Source of the DNA: JAATGA01 sp047605605
GTDB taxonomy: Bacteria > Pseudomonadota > Alphaproteobacteria > Rhodobacterales > Rhodobacteraceae
DNA: 64,000 nucleotides
Direction: 5' to 3'
Assembly (NCBI GenBank): GCA_047605605.1
Contig: JASGFG010000005.1
Span: 5,391 to 69,390, forward strand
Every line of letters begins with the position of its first letter. Positions within the stretch are counted from its first letter, which is position 1. Below the pieces are notes generated by a model. That model worked only from the letters and a program-made list of their open reading frames with translations, was not told where the DNA came from and ran no database searches. Shown piece after piece: positions 1 to 8,005 of this stretch. The translations under genes and the position numbers were made by a program.

Positions 1-1
1 C

Positions 2-157
2 CTGTGGGAGATGTGGTCCGCCGAGCCGGAGGCCATGGGCGCGATCCTGTCGCGGGTCCGCGAGGATGCGACGCGGATGGCGGGCGTGCCGGTCAGCCTG
101 AAATCCCTGTTGAAGCGGGCCAGGCTGAACCGGCTGGCGAAGGCCGTGGCTGGTTAG
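2..157 (+). CDS. C-terminal end of an unidentified protein (5' end outside window)
   Basis: A reading frame enters from the left edge and ends at TAG 155-157, giving about 51 residues that end ARLNRLAKAVAG. The composition is Ala/Leu/Arg-rich and predominantly helical-looking, and codon use matches its neighbours, so I take it as the true 3' end of a plus-strand gene convergent with the flavoreductase at 216. No diagnostic motif lies in this fragment, so I do not name a function. Confidence 0.55.
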   Translation: MWEMWSAEPEAMGAILSRVREDATRMAGVPVSLKSLLKRARLNRLAKAVAG

Positions 158-215
158 GGCGCCACGCAGGCGCCGGCTGCCCTCTGCGCCCCCTTGCCCA
201 GTGTCCGGCCCGCGA

Positions 216-962
216 TCACAGATCCTTGGCGCTGGCGTCGGCCTGTCCGGCAACCCAATAGCCCGCGGCCTTGGTCCAGGCGGGGGGATGGCCGCGCCCC
301 AGAACGCTGTCGCGCAGGGCGCGGGCGACAGTGGCCTCGGCCGCGATCCAGACGAAGGTGCGGGGCGGAATTTCGATTGCCGCAAGCGCCCGTTGCAAGT
401 CGCGGCCATCGGTGGGATCGGCGCGATGCACCCAAAGAGCGCGGTGCCGTGCGGCGGTGGCGATCTGTTGTTCGTCGGCCGGGCCGGGCACGGCGACCAG
501 CGTGGTCACGGGGATGCCGGGGGCCAGTTCCTCGACCCGCCGTCCGATGGAGGGCAGGGCGGTCTCGTCTCCGATCAGAAGCCAGTTTTCGACGCCCTCG
601 ATCACGTTCGATCCCTTGGGGCCGGCGATCTGCGCCGGATCGCCCACCCTGGCATTCACCGCCCAGATCGTCGCGGGGCCGGCGTCGTGCAGGGCGAAGT
701 CGATGATCAGGCTGTTCGTCCGGGGGTCGAAACGGCGGGGCGTATAGTCGCGCATCGCCTGTCCGCCCGCGCCATCGGGCACCACCATCTTGATGTGGTC
801 GCCGGGCGAGGCAGAGGGGAACCCCTCCAGCTCCGGCCCGGACAGGGTAAGGCGCAGCATGGACGGGGTGACATGCTCTGCCGCCGTTACGGTCAGGTTT
901 CGGCGGCGGATTTCGTGGCGAAGGCGGTTCTGGCGGGGGGTGTCGGCGGGCATATCGGTCAT
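216..962 (-). CDS. Siderophore-interacting protein (FAD-dependent ferric-siderophore reductase family)
   Basis: 248 aa, family of ViuB/SIP cytoplasmic flavoproteins that release iron from siderophores by reduction. What is visible: an N-terminal FAD-binding barrel with RDYTPRRFD (the R-x-Y-T-x-R flavin motif), GDHIKM before it, GDETALP in the NAD(P)H domain, and a C-terminal KAAGYW typical of the family. The start at 962 is chosen because AAAGGA lies seven bases upstream on the minus strand; an in-frame start 48 bases further upstream lacks a ribosome site. It is monocistronic here and divergent from the agmatinase gene across 356 bp. Regulation by iron would be expected for the family, but I could not identify a convincing Fur/Irr site. 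Confidence 0.85.
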   Translation of the reverse strand: MTDMPADTPRQNRLRHEIRRRNLTVTAAEHVTPSMLRLTLSGPELEGFPSASPGDHIKMVVPDGAGGQAMRDYTPRRFDPRTNSLIIDFALHDAGPATIWAVNARVGDPAQIAGPKGSNVIEGVENWLLIGDETALPSIGRRVEELAPGIPVTTLVAVPGPADEQQIATAARHRALWVHRADPTDGRDLQRALAAIEIPPRTFVWIAAEATVARALRDSVLGRGHPPAWTKAAGYWVAGQADASAKDL

Positions 963-1318
963 CACATTGTCCTTTGTCTGTTCCGTCCGGGTCTGGCGGC
1001 GGCTGGACACTGCGCAGCGCGCCGCGACCGGAGAGGGGTCCGGTTCTGGCGCGTTGATTGACGTGAACGCTTACGCGCCCCCGCGGATCGGGGGCGGATG
1101 TCCCGGCAACATAGGCGCAACCGGCAGAGGTGCAACCCCCCCCCTTTGGGGCGAATGCGGTCTGCCCGCCGGTCAAGGGGGTGTGCGGGGCGCGGGCGTC
1201 TTTCGCGGCGCCCTGGCGCCGGCTTGACAGGGGCGGCCCGGTCTGATTGCCTGCCGCCGCCCGGATCGCTGGCGTCTCCGGCCCCGAACGACGCCTGCCT
1301 TCCCCGACGAGGACTGTC
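963..1318. other. Divergent intergenic region between SIP gene and speB
   Basis: 356 bp holding the promoters of two divergent genes. A TTGACA at 1224-1229 is followed 16-17 bases later by weak -10-like bases (TTGCCT/ATTGCC) and is the best visible candidate promoter for speB. A run of nine C at about 1137-1145 and several GC-rich short palindromes are present. No RNA gene or reading frame with plausible codon use was seen. Confidence 0.35.
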
Positions 1319-2284
1319 ATGGCCCTGGAAGACGCCAAGCATGAAATCGACGCCGCCTTTACCCGCAAGAGCCTGAAGGGGCTTGCCTTCGAGAACGCCT
1401 TCGCGGGCGCGACCTCTTTCCTGAGGCGGACCTACACTAAGGATCTGGCGGGGGTGGATCTTGTCGTCACCGGCGTGCCGTTCGACCAGGCGGTGACGCA
1501 TCGCGCCGGCACCCGGTTCGGGCCGCGCGCGATCCGCGAGGCCTCGACCCTGCAACCCTATGACCCGCCCTATGGCTGGCCCACCAACCCGCTGGAGGAT
1601 CTGAGCATCGTCGACTACGGCGATCTGGCCTTCGACTATGCGAAAACCGCCGATTTCCCTCAAACCCTGACGGCCCATATCCGCAAGATCCTGGCGGCGG
1701 GGGCGGGCACGGTGACGCTGGGGGGCGATCATTACATCACCTTTCCGATCCTGAAAGCCTATGCCGAGAAGTTCGGCCCCCTGGGCGTCATCCACTTCGA
1801 CGCGCATTCCGACCTTTGGCCGGATGACGACCTGGGCCGGATCGACCACGGCACGATGATGTACAAGGCGGTGAAGCAGGGCTATGTCGACCCGGCGCGG
1901 TCGGTCCAGATCGGGATCCGCACCACGACCGAGGATTACCTGGGCCTCCACGTCATCGACGCGCGCGAGGTGCATGAAAAGGGCGTGGCCCATGCGGTCG
2001 AGGTGGCCAAGGCGATCGTCGGCGACAGGCCGGTTTACCTGACCTTCGACATCGACGCGATGGACCCGGCCTTTGCGCCCGGCACCGGCACCCCGGTCTG
2101 GGGCGGTCTGCAGTCCTGGCAGGCGGCGGCGATGCTGCGCGATCTGGCGGGGATCAACCTTGTCGGGGGGGATGTGGTCGAGGTTTCGCCCCCCTATGAC
2201 ACGACCGGGGCAACGGCCATTGCCGGGGCGCATGTCGCCTATGAGCTGATCTGCCTTTACCACTGGGCCAGACGGCAGCGGTGA
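1319..2284 (+). CDS. speB: Agmatinase-family ureohydrolase
   Basis: 321 aa, arginase/agmatinase fold. The binuclear Mn ligands are all present: GGDH (Asp137, His138), DAHSD (Asp161, His163, Asp165) and DID (Asp244, Asp246). The family hydrolyses agmatine to putrescine and urea, or related guanidino substrates such as guanidinobutyrate; the sequence alone does not settle the substrate. The start ATG 1319 has GAGGA about seven bases upstream. It stands alone and is followed by a strong hairpin at 2295-2316, so it is probably its own transcription unit. Gene symbol reflects the family rather than proven substrate. Confidence 0.85.
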   Translation: MALEDAKHEIDAAFTRKSLKGLAFENAFAGATSFLRRTYTKDLAGVDLVVTGVPFDQAVTHRAGTRFGPRAIREASTLQPYDPPYGWPTNPLEDLSIVDYGDLAFDYAKTADFPQTLTAHIRKILAAGAGTVTLGGDHYITFPILKAYAEKFGPLGVIHFDAHSDLWPDDDLGRIDHGTMMYKAVKQGYVDPARSVQIGIRTTTEDYLGLHVIDAREVHEKGVAHAVEVAKAIVGDRPVYLTFDIDAMDPAFAPGTGTPVWGGLQSWQAAAMLRDLAGINLVGGDVVEVSPPYDTTGATAIAGAHVAYELICLYHWARRQR

Positions 2285-2294
2285 AGCCAAAGGT

Positions 2295-2316
2295 GAGGCT
2301 GCGCAGGCGCAGCCTC
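2295..2316 (+). terminator. Hairpin downstream of speB
   Basis: A 10-base perfect stem, GAGGCTGCGC, AG, then GCGCAGCCTC, starts 11 bases after the speB stop. It is followed by GTTCCGCCTTTCT rather than a clean T run, so it may terminate weakly. A second hairpin (GGCGCC-CTGC-GGCGCC) follows near 2338-2353. Confidence 0.5.
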
Positions 2317-2370
2317 GTTCCGCCTTTCTCGCCTCTGGCGCCCTGCGGCGCCAACCGGCTCGGATCATGC

Positions 2371-2410
2371 CTCCGGCGGGAGTATTGGCCCAGCACGGGA
2401 CAAGAGGGGG
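2371..2410 (+). repeat. REP-like intergenic element, copy 1
   Basis: CTCCGGCGGGAGTATT followed by GGCCCAG...GGGACAAGAGGGGG. It shares the layout of the other copies: a GC hairpin, then G-G-x-A/G-TATT, then an A-rich tail ending AGAGG. It lies between speB and prfA. Confidence 0.5.
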
Positions 2411-2456
2411 CAGCGGCCCCTTGACCCGGCAGGGGCCTTGGGGGAAACCGCCATCC

Positions 2457-3512
2457 ATGGTTCCTCTCGACACCCTCGACCAGATCACCCGCCGTTTCGA
2501 GTTCCTCGAGGCGAAGCTTGCCGATGGCGCCAGCCCGGCCGAGATCGCGGCACTGTCGCGCGAATATTCTGAGCTGAAGCCGGTGGTGGAGGAGATCGCC
2601 GCCTATCGCCGTGCCCTGTCCGACCTGGCCGAGGCCGAGGCGATGCTGGCCGACCCCGAGATGCGGGCCCTGGCCGAGGACGAGATCCCGGCCCTGCGCG
2701 CCCGCATCCCCGAGATGGAGCAGGCGCTGCGCCTTGCGCTGTTGCCCAAGGATGCCGCCGACGCGCGCCCCGCGATCTTGGAGATCCGCCCCGGCACCGG
2801 GGGCGAGGAGGCCGCGCTGTTCGCCGCCGATCTTCTGTCGATGTATCGGCGCTATGCCGAGGGCAAGGGCTGGCGGTTCGAGATCCTGGAACAGCAGTTC
2901 TCGGATCTTGGCGGCATCCGCGAGTTGACCGCGCATGTGCAGGGCGAGGGGGTCTTTGCCCGGCTGAAATACGAATCCGGCGTGCATCGCGTGCAGCGCG
3001 TGCCCGAGACCGAGGCGGGCGGGCGCATCCATACCTCGGCCGCGACCGTGGCCGTCCTGCCGGAGGCCGAAGAGGTCGACATCGACATCCCCGCCGCCGA
3101 CATCCGCATCGACACGATGCGATCCTCGGGCGCGGGGGGGCAGCATGTGAACACCACCGACTCGGCGGTCCGCATCACCCACATCCCGACGGGCATCGTC
3201 GTGACCAGTTCGGAAAAGTCCCAGCACCAGAACCGGGCCATTGCCATGCAGGTCCTGCGCGCCCGTCTTTACGAGATGGAGCGCGACCGCGCCGCCAGTG
3301 CGCGCGCCGCCGACCGCAAGTCTCAGGTCGGCTCGGGCGACCGCAGCGAGCGCATCCGCACCTACAACTTCCCGCAGGGGCGGATGACCGACCACCGGAT
3401 CAACCTGACGCTCTATGCGCTGCCGCAGATCATGGCGGGCGATCTCGACCCGGTGATCGAGCCGCTGATCGCCCATGATCAGGCCGAAAAGCTGGCCGAG
3501 ATGGAGGCATGA
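2457..3512 (+). CDS. prfA: Peptide chain release factor 1
   Basis: 351 aa, normal RF1 length. It terminates translation at UAA/UAG. The GGQ peptidyl-hydrolysis tripeptide is at 227-229 in SSGAGGQHVNTTDS. The stop-codon-recognition segment reads VPETEAGGRIHTSA, i.e. the P-x-T tripeptide typical of RF1 rather than the SPF of RF2. The N-terminal helical domain begins MVPLDTLDQ. Start ATG 2457 is supported by family alignment; the upstream GGGGGAAA is a modest ribosome site. The stop overlaps the prmC start (ATGA at 3509-3512), the usual coupling of RF1 with the enzyme that methylates its GGQ glutamine. Confidence 0.96.
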   Translation: MVPLDTLDQITRRFEFLEAKLADGASPAEIAALSREYSELKPVVEEIAAYRRALSDLAEAEAMLADPEMRALAEDEIPALRARIPEMEQALRLALLPKDAADARPAILEIRPGTGGEEAALFAADLLSMYRRYAEGKGWRFEILEQQFSDLGGIRELTAHVQGEGVFARLKYESGVHRVQRVPETEAGGRIHTSAATVAVLPEAEEVDIDIPAADIRIDTMRSSGAGGQHVNTTDSAVRITHIPTGIVVTSSEKSQHQNRAIAMQVLRARLYEMERDRAASARAADRKSQVGSGDRSERIRTYNFPQGRMTDHRINLTLYALPQIMAGDLDPVIEPLIAHDQAEKLAEMEA

Positions 3513-4363
3513 GCCCGCCGCGCCCCACCACTGTGACCGAGGCCCTGCGCGCCGCCATCCCGCGCCTGCGGGCGGCGGGGGTCGACGATCCCGCGCGCGA
3601 TGCCCGCGCGCTGATGGCCCATGCGGCGGGGCTGACGCCCGACCGGCTGACGCTGCACCTCTCCGATCCGCTGACCGATCCGCAGGCGGCCGCCTTTGCC
3701 GCCCATGTCGCCGCGCGCGAACGGCGCCAGCCGGTGGCGCAGATCATCGGCCAGCGGCTGTTCTGGGGGCGCAGCTTCTGCGTCACGCCCGACGTGCTGG
3801 ACCCCCGCCCCGAGACCGAGATCCTGATCGACCACGCGCTGTCGCGGCCGTTTTCCCGCGTGCTGGACCTTGGCACCGGATCGGGGGCGATCCTGATCAC
3901 GCTTCTGGCCGAAAGCCCCGACGCTACCGGCCTTGGCGCCGATCTGTCGGCCGAGGCCCTGGCCGTCGCGCGCGGCAATGCCCGGTTGCTGGGGGTGATG
4001 GGGCGGGCGGAATTCCTGCGGTCGGACTGGTTCGACGCCATTCCCGGCCGGTTCGACCTGATCGTGTCGAACCCCCCCTATATCGCGGAGGAGGAGATGG
4101 CGTCGCTGTCCCCCGAGGTGCGCGACTGGGAACCGCATCTGGCCCTGACCCCGGGCGGCGACGGCCTGGACGCCTATCGCGCCATCGCGGCGGGGGCGGG
4201 GGCCCATCTGGCCCCCGGCGGGCGGCTGATGGTCGAGGTAGGCCCGACGCAGGGCGATGCGGTCGCCGCGCTGCTTTCGGCGGCGGGTCTTGAAAATCCG
4301 CGCATCCTGCCCGATCTTGACGGAAGGCCCCGCGTGGTTGCGGCAGACTGCCGCAGGGGGTGA
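3509..4363 (+). CDS. prmC: Peptide chain release factor N5-glutamine methyltransferase
   Basis: 284 aa, HemK/PrmC family. It methylates the glutamine of the GGQ motif in release factors using S-adenosylmethionine. Visible are the SAM-binding motif DLGTGSG (residues 120-126) and the catalytic NPPY (188-191), plus the N-terminal helical domain and the VGPTQG segment near the C-terminus. Translationally coupled to prfA by a 4-bp overlap. Confidence 0.95.
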   Translation: MSPPRPTTVTEALRAAIPRLRAAGVDDPARDARALMAHAAGLTPDRLTLHLSDPLTDPQAAAFAAHVAARERRQPVAQIIGQRLFWGRSFCVTPDVLDPRPETEILIDHALSRPFSRVLDLGTGSGAILITLLAESPDATGLGADLSAEALAVARGNARLLGVMGRAEFLRSDWFDAIPGRFDLIVSNPPYIAEEEMASLSPEVRDWEPHLALTPGGDGLDAYRAIAAGAGAHLAPGGRLMVEVGPTQGDAVAALLSAAGLENPRILPDLDGRPRVVAADCRRG

Positions 4364-4603
4364 GGGAATTCGCCCGCATCGGCCGTTTTCCCCCGGAAAA
4401 TGGCCTTTTGCCGCCCGATGCCGCCAGAATCGGCTTGTATTGGGGCGGCGCGCATGGTTACACACAAGTCAGGCGACGCGGGAAGCGGCGGCTTCAAACG
4501 CCACTCCCCTCGCTCCAGACCCGACCCTGCTCCGCCCCGCCGATTTTCAGACGCCTGATGCGTCGCGGGTTCAGGACAGGCGGCTACCGGATCAAAGGAC
4601 AAG

Positions 4604-5431
4604 ATGAGATCTTCCAAGTCCCGCTCGCGTTCGAAGCAGAACCGCCCGCGCACCCTCGGCAACATCGTCAACCGGGTCTTCGATTCCTCGGGACCCGAGG
4701 GCAAGGTGCGCGGAACGCCCCAGCAGATCATCGAGAAATACCAGATTCTCGCCCGTGACGCGCAGCTGTCTAACGACCGTGTCGCCGCCGAGAACTTCCT
4801 GCAACATGCCGAGCATTACACCCGGATGCTGGGCGAGGCGCAGCGCGAGATGCAGGCCGAACAGGAGGCCCGCCAGCAGAACTGGCAGCAGAACGGCGGC
4901 AATGGCCAGAATGGCGGCCAGCAGAATGGCGGCAACGGCGGCCAGCAGAACGGCAATGGCAACGGCCATCCTCAGCAGCGCGACCGCGACAACAGCCGCG
5001 AGCGTGATCGCGACGGGCGCGAGAACCGCGAACAGCGGGCCGATTTCCGCGCTGACCGCAATGAACAGCCCCGGACCGAGTTCCGGGCGCCCGATCCTCG
5101 CCACGAGGAACCGCCGGTGCCCGCCGGGGTCGAGGTGATTGACCTTACGGGTGACGAGGATGCGGGCCTGGTCGAAACGCCCGAGGCACGCGAGCCCGTC
5201 CCCGTCGCGGCGCCCGAGGCGGGGACGGCCGACCGTCCGGCCCGCGCCCCCCGCACCCAGCAACCCCGCCGCCAGCCCAAGCCCGCCCCGGAGGCGGCTG
5301 CCCAAGCCCCCGCTTCCGCCGAAGCGGCCGATGAGCCGGGCAAAGGCCCTCGCCGCCCGCGCGGTCCGCGCAAACCCAAGGCCGAAGCGGCTCCGCAGGA
5401 AGGCGGCGATCCGCGCGAGGCGGCGGAATAA
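4604..5431 (+). CDS. DUF4167 domain protein
   Basis: 275 aa. Residues 1 to about 85 are the conserved alphaproteobacterial DUF4167 domain (KQNRPRTLGNIVNRVFDSSG, then a helical stretch through QHAEHYTRML). The rest is low complexity: a Gln/Asn/Gly repeat region (about 86-125, with many NGG/QQNGG units), a charged Arg/Asp/Glu section and a Pro/Ala/Lys tail. The basic N-terminus suggests nucleic-acid or ribosome association, but no function is established that I can rely on. The start has AAGGACA just upstream. A 240-bp gap separates it from prmC, and a strong terminator follows. Confidence 0.85.
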   Translation: MRSSKSRSRSKQNRPRTLGNIVNRVFDSSGPEGKVRGTPQQIIEKYQILARDAQLSNDRVAAENFLQHAEHYTRMLGEAQREMQAEQEARQQNWQQNGGNGQNGGQQNGGNGGQQNGNGNGHPQQRDRDNSRERDRDGRENREQRADFRADRNEQPRTEFRAPDPRHEEPPVPAGVEVIDLTGDEDAGLVETPEAREPVPVAAPEAGTADRPARAPRTQQPRRQPKPAPEAAAQAPASAEAADEPGKGPRRPRGPRKPKAEAAPQEGGDPREAAE

Positions 5432-5459
5432 CGCCGCAAGGCTGCTCCCGTTTTCAAGA

Positions 5460-5491
5460 GGGCGGTCCTTCCGGGCCGCCCCTTGTCTTTT
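5460..5491 (+). terminator. Rho-independent terminator after the DUF4167 gene
   Basis: A 9-base stem (GGGCGGTCC, loop TTCC, GGGCCGCCC, one T-G wobble) is followed by CTTGTCTTTT. This is one of the clearest intrinsic terminators in the window. Confidence 0.8.
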
Positions 5492-6121
5492 CGGGGTCTT
5501 TTCGGACCTGCGCGGCCAGTTCAGGCAATCGCTGGCGTGCGGCGAGGCCCATGGGCCGCCGGGCGCGCGTAAAGATGCACTTCGGTGGCAAGAACCGGCG
5601 CGTGATCCCTCGCCCCGTCGGGGCAGCTGGGTCGGGCCGGTGCTGTGGACGCCCTGCAACGCGGTTTCGCATCCCGAGCGCGCAGGGGGTGAAGGCAGCA
5701 GCACGTTCCGCCGCCTGACAGCCGAGGTTCGCTTCGCGCAAGCACAGCGTGAAGGCGTGCCGGCAAGCCTTTCAGCGGCGCCACATCCCGCAGGCGCAGG
5801 GGGGCATCGCCGGAATGGCGTGACACATGCCCGCGTCCAGTTTCTCATTCACGTCGCGCGGGGTTTCGGGCTGGTTGCGGGGCACGCGCGCGGGGGGCGC
5901 CCTGCAACGCGCATTACCAATTTGATACAGGCTGCGGGACACGGGCGCGCGGGTCCGTTCCCCTTTCGCACCGCCCCGAAAGCGGGAGCCAGAGGCCAGC
6001 CTTTCCCCAGCACCTTGCCGGCCGGGGCCGGAACCGCGCGCGCCTTGGGCCAGGTGCCGCCCCTGATCCCCGGTGTCGTGATCCGCGTGGATGCCCGCAA
6101 GGCCGTGGTCTTCCGGCCGTT
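5492..6121. other. 630-bp region without a credible gene
   Basis: Lies between the DUF4167 terminator and the convergent rsmA stop. Frames on both strands remain open for long stretches because of high GC, but the translations are Arg/Pro/Ala-rich and have no ribosome sites or family motifs. A 14-base direct repeat, CGCCCTGCAACGCG, occurs at 5650-5663 and 5898-5911. It may be decayed coding sequence or hold an unrecognised RNA. Confidence 0.4.
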
Positions 6122-6964
6122 TCAGCCCGCCGCCAGTTCCCGCGCCAGGGCGCAGAACCCTTCCAGCGGGATCTCCTCGGCCCGCGCGGTCGGCTCGATC
6201 CCCACGGCGCGCAGCCGGTCCTCGATGTCCGGCACGATCCCGCGCAGCGAAGCGCGCAGCATCTTGCGCCGCTGGTTGAAGGCCGCTGCCGTCAGCCGCG
6301 ACAACACAGCCCCGTCGCAGGGAAAGCGCGGCGCGGGCAGGGCGGTCAGATGGACCACCGCCGAATGCACCTTGGGCGCGGGGGTGAAGGCTTCGGGCGG
6401 CAGGGTCATCACCACCCGCGCCTCGCACCGCCATTGCGCCAGCAGCGCCAGCCGCCCATAGGCCTTGGACCCGGGCCGCGCCACGATCCGCTCGGCCACC
6501 TCTTTCTGGAACATCAGCGTCAGGCTTTCCCAGAACGGCGGCCAGACCTTCGGCGTCAGCCAGCCGACCAGCAGTTCCGTCCCCACGTTATAGGGCAGGT
6601 TCGCCACGATGCGGATCGGCGCGGTCAGATGCGCGGCGGCATCGACCGTCAGCGCATCGGCATTGATCACCTCCAGCCGGCCGGGATAGGCGGCGGCGAT
6701 CTCGGCCAGCGCGGGCAGACAGCGGGCGTCCTTTTCGATCGCCAGCACCCGCCGCGCCCCTTCGGCCAACAGCCCGCGCGTCAGCCCGCCCGGACCCGGA
6801 CCCACCTCCAGCACATCCGACCCGGTCAGATCCCCCGCCGCCCGCGCGATCTTGGCGGTCAGGTTCAGGTCCAGCAGAAAGTTCTGCCCCAGCTGTTTTT
6901 TCGCCACCAGATCATGCGCGCGGATCACCTCGCGCAGGGGGGGCAACCCGTCAATCGCGGCCAT
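6122..6964 (-). CDS. rsmA: 16S rRNA (adenine1518/1519-N6)-dimethyltransferase
   Basis: 280 aa, KsgA/RsmA family. It dimethylates two adjacent adenines in the 3' hairpin of 16S rRNA late in 30S assembly. Visible are KKQLGQNFLLD at the N-terminus, the SAM motif VLEVGPGPGGLT, and the catalytic NLPYNVGTELL. The start at 6964 has a GAGGGGG ribosome site directly upstream. It is the last gene of the minus-strand cluster, separated from pdxA by 78 bp that hold a REP-like element. Confidence 0.95.
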   Translation of the reverse strand: MAAIDGLPPLREVIRAHDLVAKKQLGQNFLLDLNLTAKIARAAGDLTGSDVLEVGPGPGGLTRGLLAEGARRVLAIEKDARCLPALAEIAAAYPGRLEVINADALTVDAAAHLTAPIRIVANLPYNVGTELLVGWLTPKVWPPFWESLTLMFQKEVAERIVARPGSKAYGRLALLAQWRCEARVVMTLPPEAFTPAPKVHSAVVHLTALPAPRFPCDGAVLSRLTAAAFNQRRKMLRASLRGIVPDIEDRLRAVGIEPTARAEEIPLEGFCALARELAAG

Positions 6965-6969
6965 CCCGC

Positions 6970-7024
6970 CCCCTCTTTCCCTTTGAAAAATACTCCACGG
7001 GGGTGTGGGGGTGTGAAACCCCCA
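6970..7024 (-). repeat. REP-like intergenic element, copy 2
   Basis: Read on the minus strand: a run of C/G, then CCGTGGAGTATTTTTCAAAGG and a GAAAGAGGGGG tail; the tail doubles as the ribosome site region of rsmA. Preceded by GGGTTTCACACCCCC, the same hairpin arm seen in copy 5. Confidence 0.6.
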
Positions 7025-7042
7025 CTGCAACGCCGGCCCCGC

Positions 7043-8005
7043 TCACCGCCCCGCCCCCATCCGGGCCGCCATCCGCAGCGCGGCCAGGGTCGAGGACGGG
7101 TCCGCCACCCCGCGCCCCGCGATATCGAAGGCCGTGCCATGGTCGGGCGAGGTGCGCACGAAGGGCAGCCCCAGCGTCACGTTCACGCCCCCGGCAAAGT
7201 CGATGGTCTTGATCGGGATCAGCGCCTGATCGTGATACATGCAGACCGCCGCGTCGTAACCCGCCCTCGCGGCGGCGTGGAACATCGTGTCGGCGGGCAG
7301 GGGGCCGCGCAGGTCCATGCCTTCGGCCGTCAGCCGCGCCAGCAGCGGGGCGATCATCGCCAGTTCCTCGCCCCCCATCGCGCCGCCTTCGCCCGCATGG
7401 GGGTTCAGCCCCGCCACCGCGATACGCGGGGCCGCGATGCCGAAATCGCGGATCAGCCCGGCATGGGTGATGCGGATCGTCTGTTCCAGCACATCGGCGG
7501 TCAGGGCGGCGGGCACATCGGCCAGCGGGATGTGGATGGTCGCGGGCACCACGCGCAACTCGTCGCAGGCCAGCATCATCACCACCCGGTCCACCCCCGC
7601 CAGGGCCGCCAGATATTCCGTATGGCCGGGATAGGGGAAACCGGCCCCGTCCTTCAGCGCCTTCTTGTGGATCGGCAGGGTGCAGACCGCAGCCGCTTCG
7701 CCCGCCTGCACCAGATGCACGGCGCGGGCGATCACCTCGATCACGCCCGCGGCATTGGCGGGGTCGGGACGGCCGGGCACCGCGGCCGCGGCAAAGTCGT
7801 GGCGCAGCACCGGCAGCGCCTCGGGGGGCACCTGCGCCGCTTCGGCGGGCGAGGCGACCTCGGCCACCCGCGTTCCGGCGGGCAGGTGGCGCGGATCGCC
7901 GATCCAGACAAAGGGCAGCGCCGCCCCCAGCCGTTCCCGCGCCGCGACGGCCAGTTCGGGGCCGATCCCGGCAGGTTCGCCGCAGGTCAGAAGGACGGGC
8001 TTCAC
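7043..8005 (-). CDS. pdxA: 4-hydroxythreonine-4-phosphate dehydrogenase
   Basis: 320 aa, PdxA family. NAD- and metal-dependent oxidation of 4-phosphohydroxy-L-threonine in the DXP-dependent pyridoxal phosphate route. Visible are TCGEPAGIGPEL at the N-terminus, GHTEYLA, the HAGEGG segment, and YHDQALIPIK with FVRTSPDHGTAFDIAG near the C-terminus. It starts with GTG at 8005, overlapping the surA stop by four bases (GTGA). The pairing surA-pdxA-rsmA is the classic proteobacterial order. pdxH, the last step of the pathway, lies elsewhere in this window (39564). Confidence 0.95.
   Translation of the reverse strand: MKPVLLTCGEPAGIGPELAVAARERLGAALPFVWIGDPRHLPAGTRVAEVASPAEAAQVPPEALPVLRHDFAAAAVPGRPDPANAAGVIEVIARAVHLVQAGEAAAVCTLPIHKKALKDGAGFPYPGHTEYLAALAGVDRVVMMLACDELRVVPATIHIPLADVPAALTADVLEQTIRITHAGLIRDFGIAAPRIAVAGLNPHAGEGGAMGGEELAMIAPLLARLTAEGMDLRGPLPADTMFHAAARAGYDAAVCMYHDQALIPIKTIDFAGGVNVTLGLPFVRTSPDHGTAFDIAGRGVADPSSTLAALRMAARMGAGR

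Noticed and set aside
4454..4558. A 34-codon frame (MVTHKSGDAGSGGFKRH...) just before the DUF4167 gene
   Set aside because: No clear ribosome site or known family; too short to separate from chance, although a leader peptide cannot be excluded.
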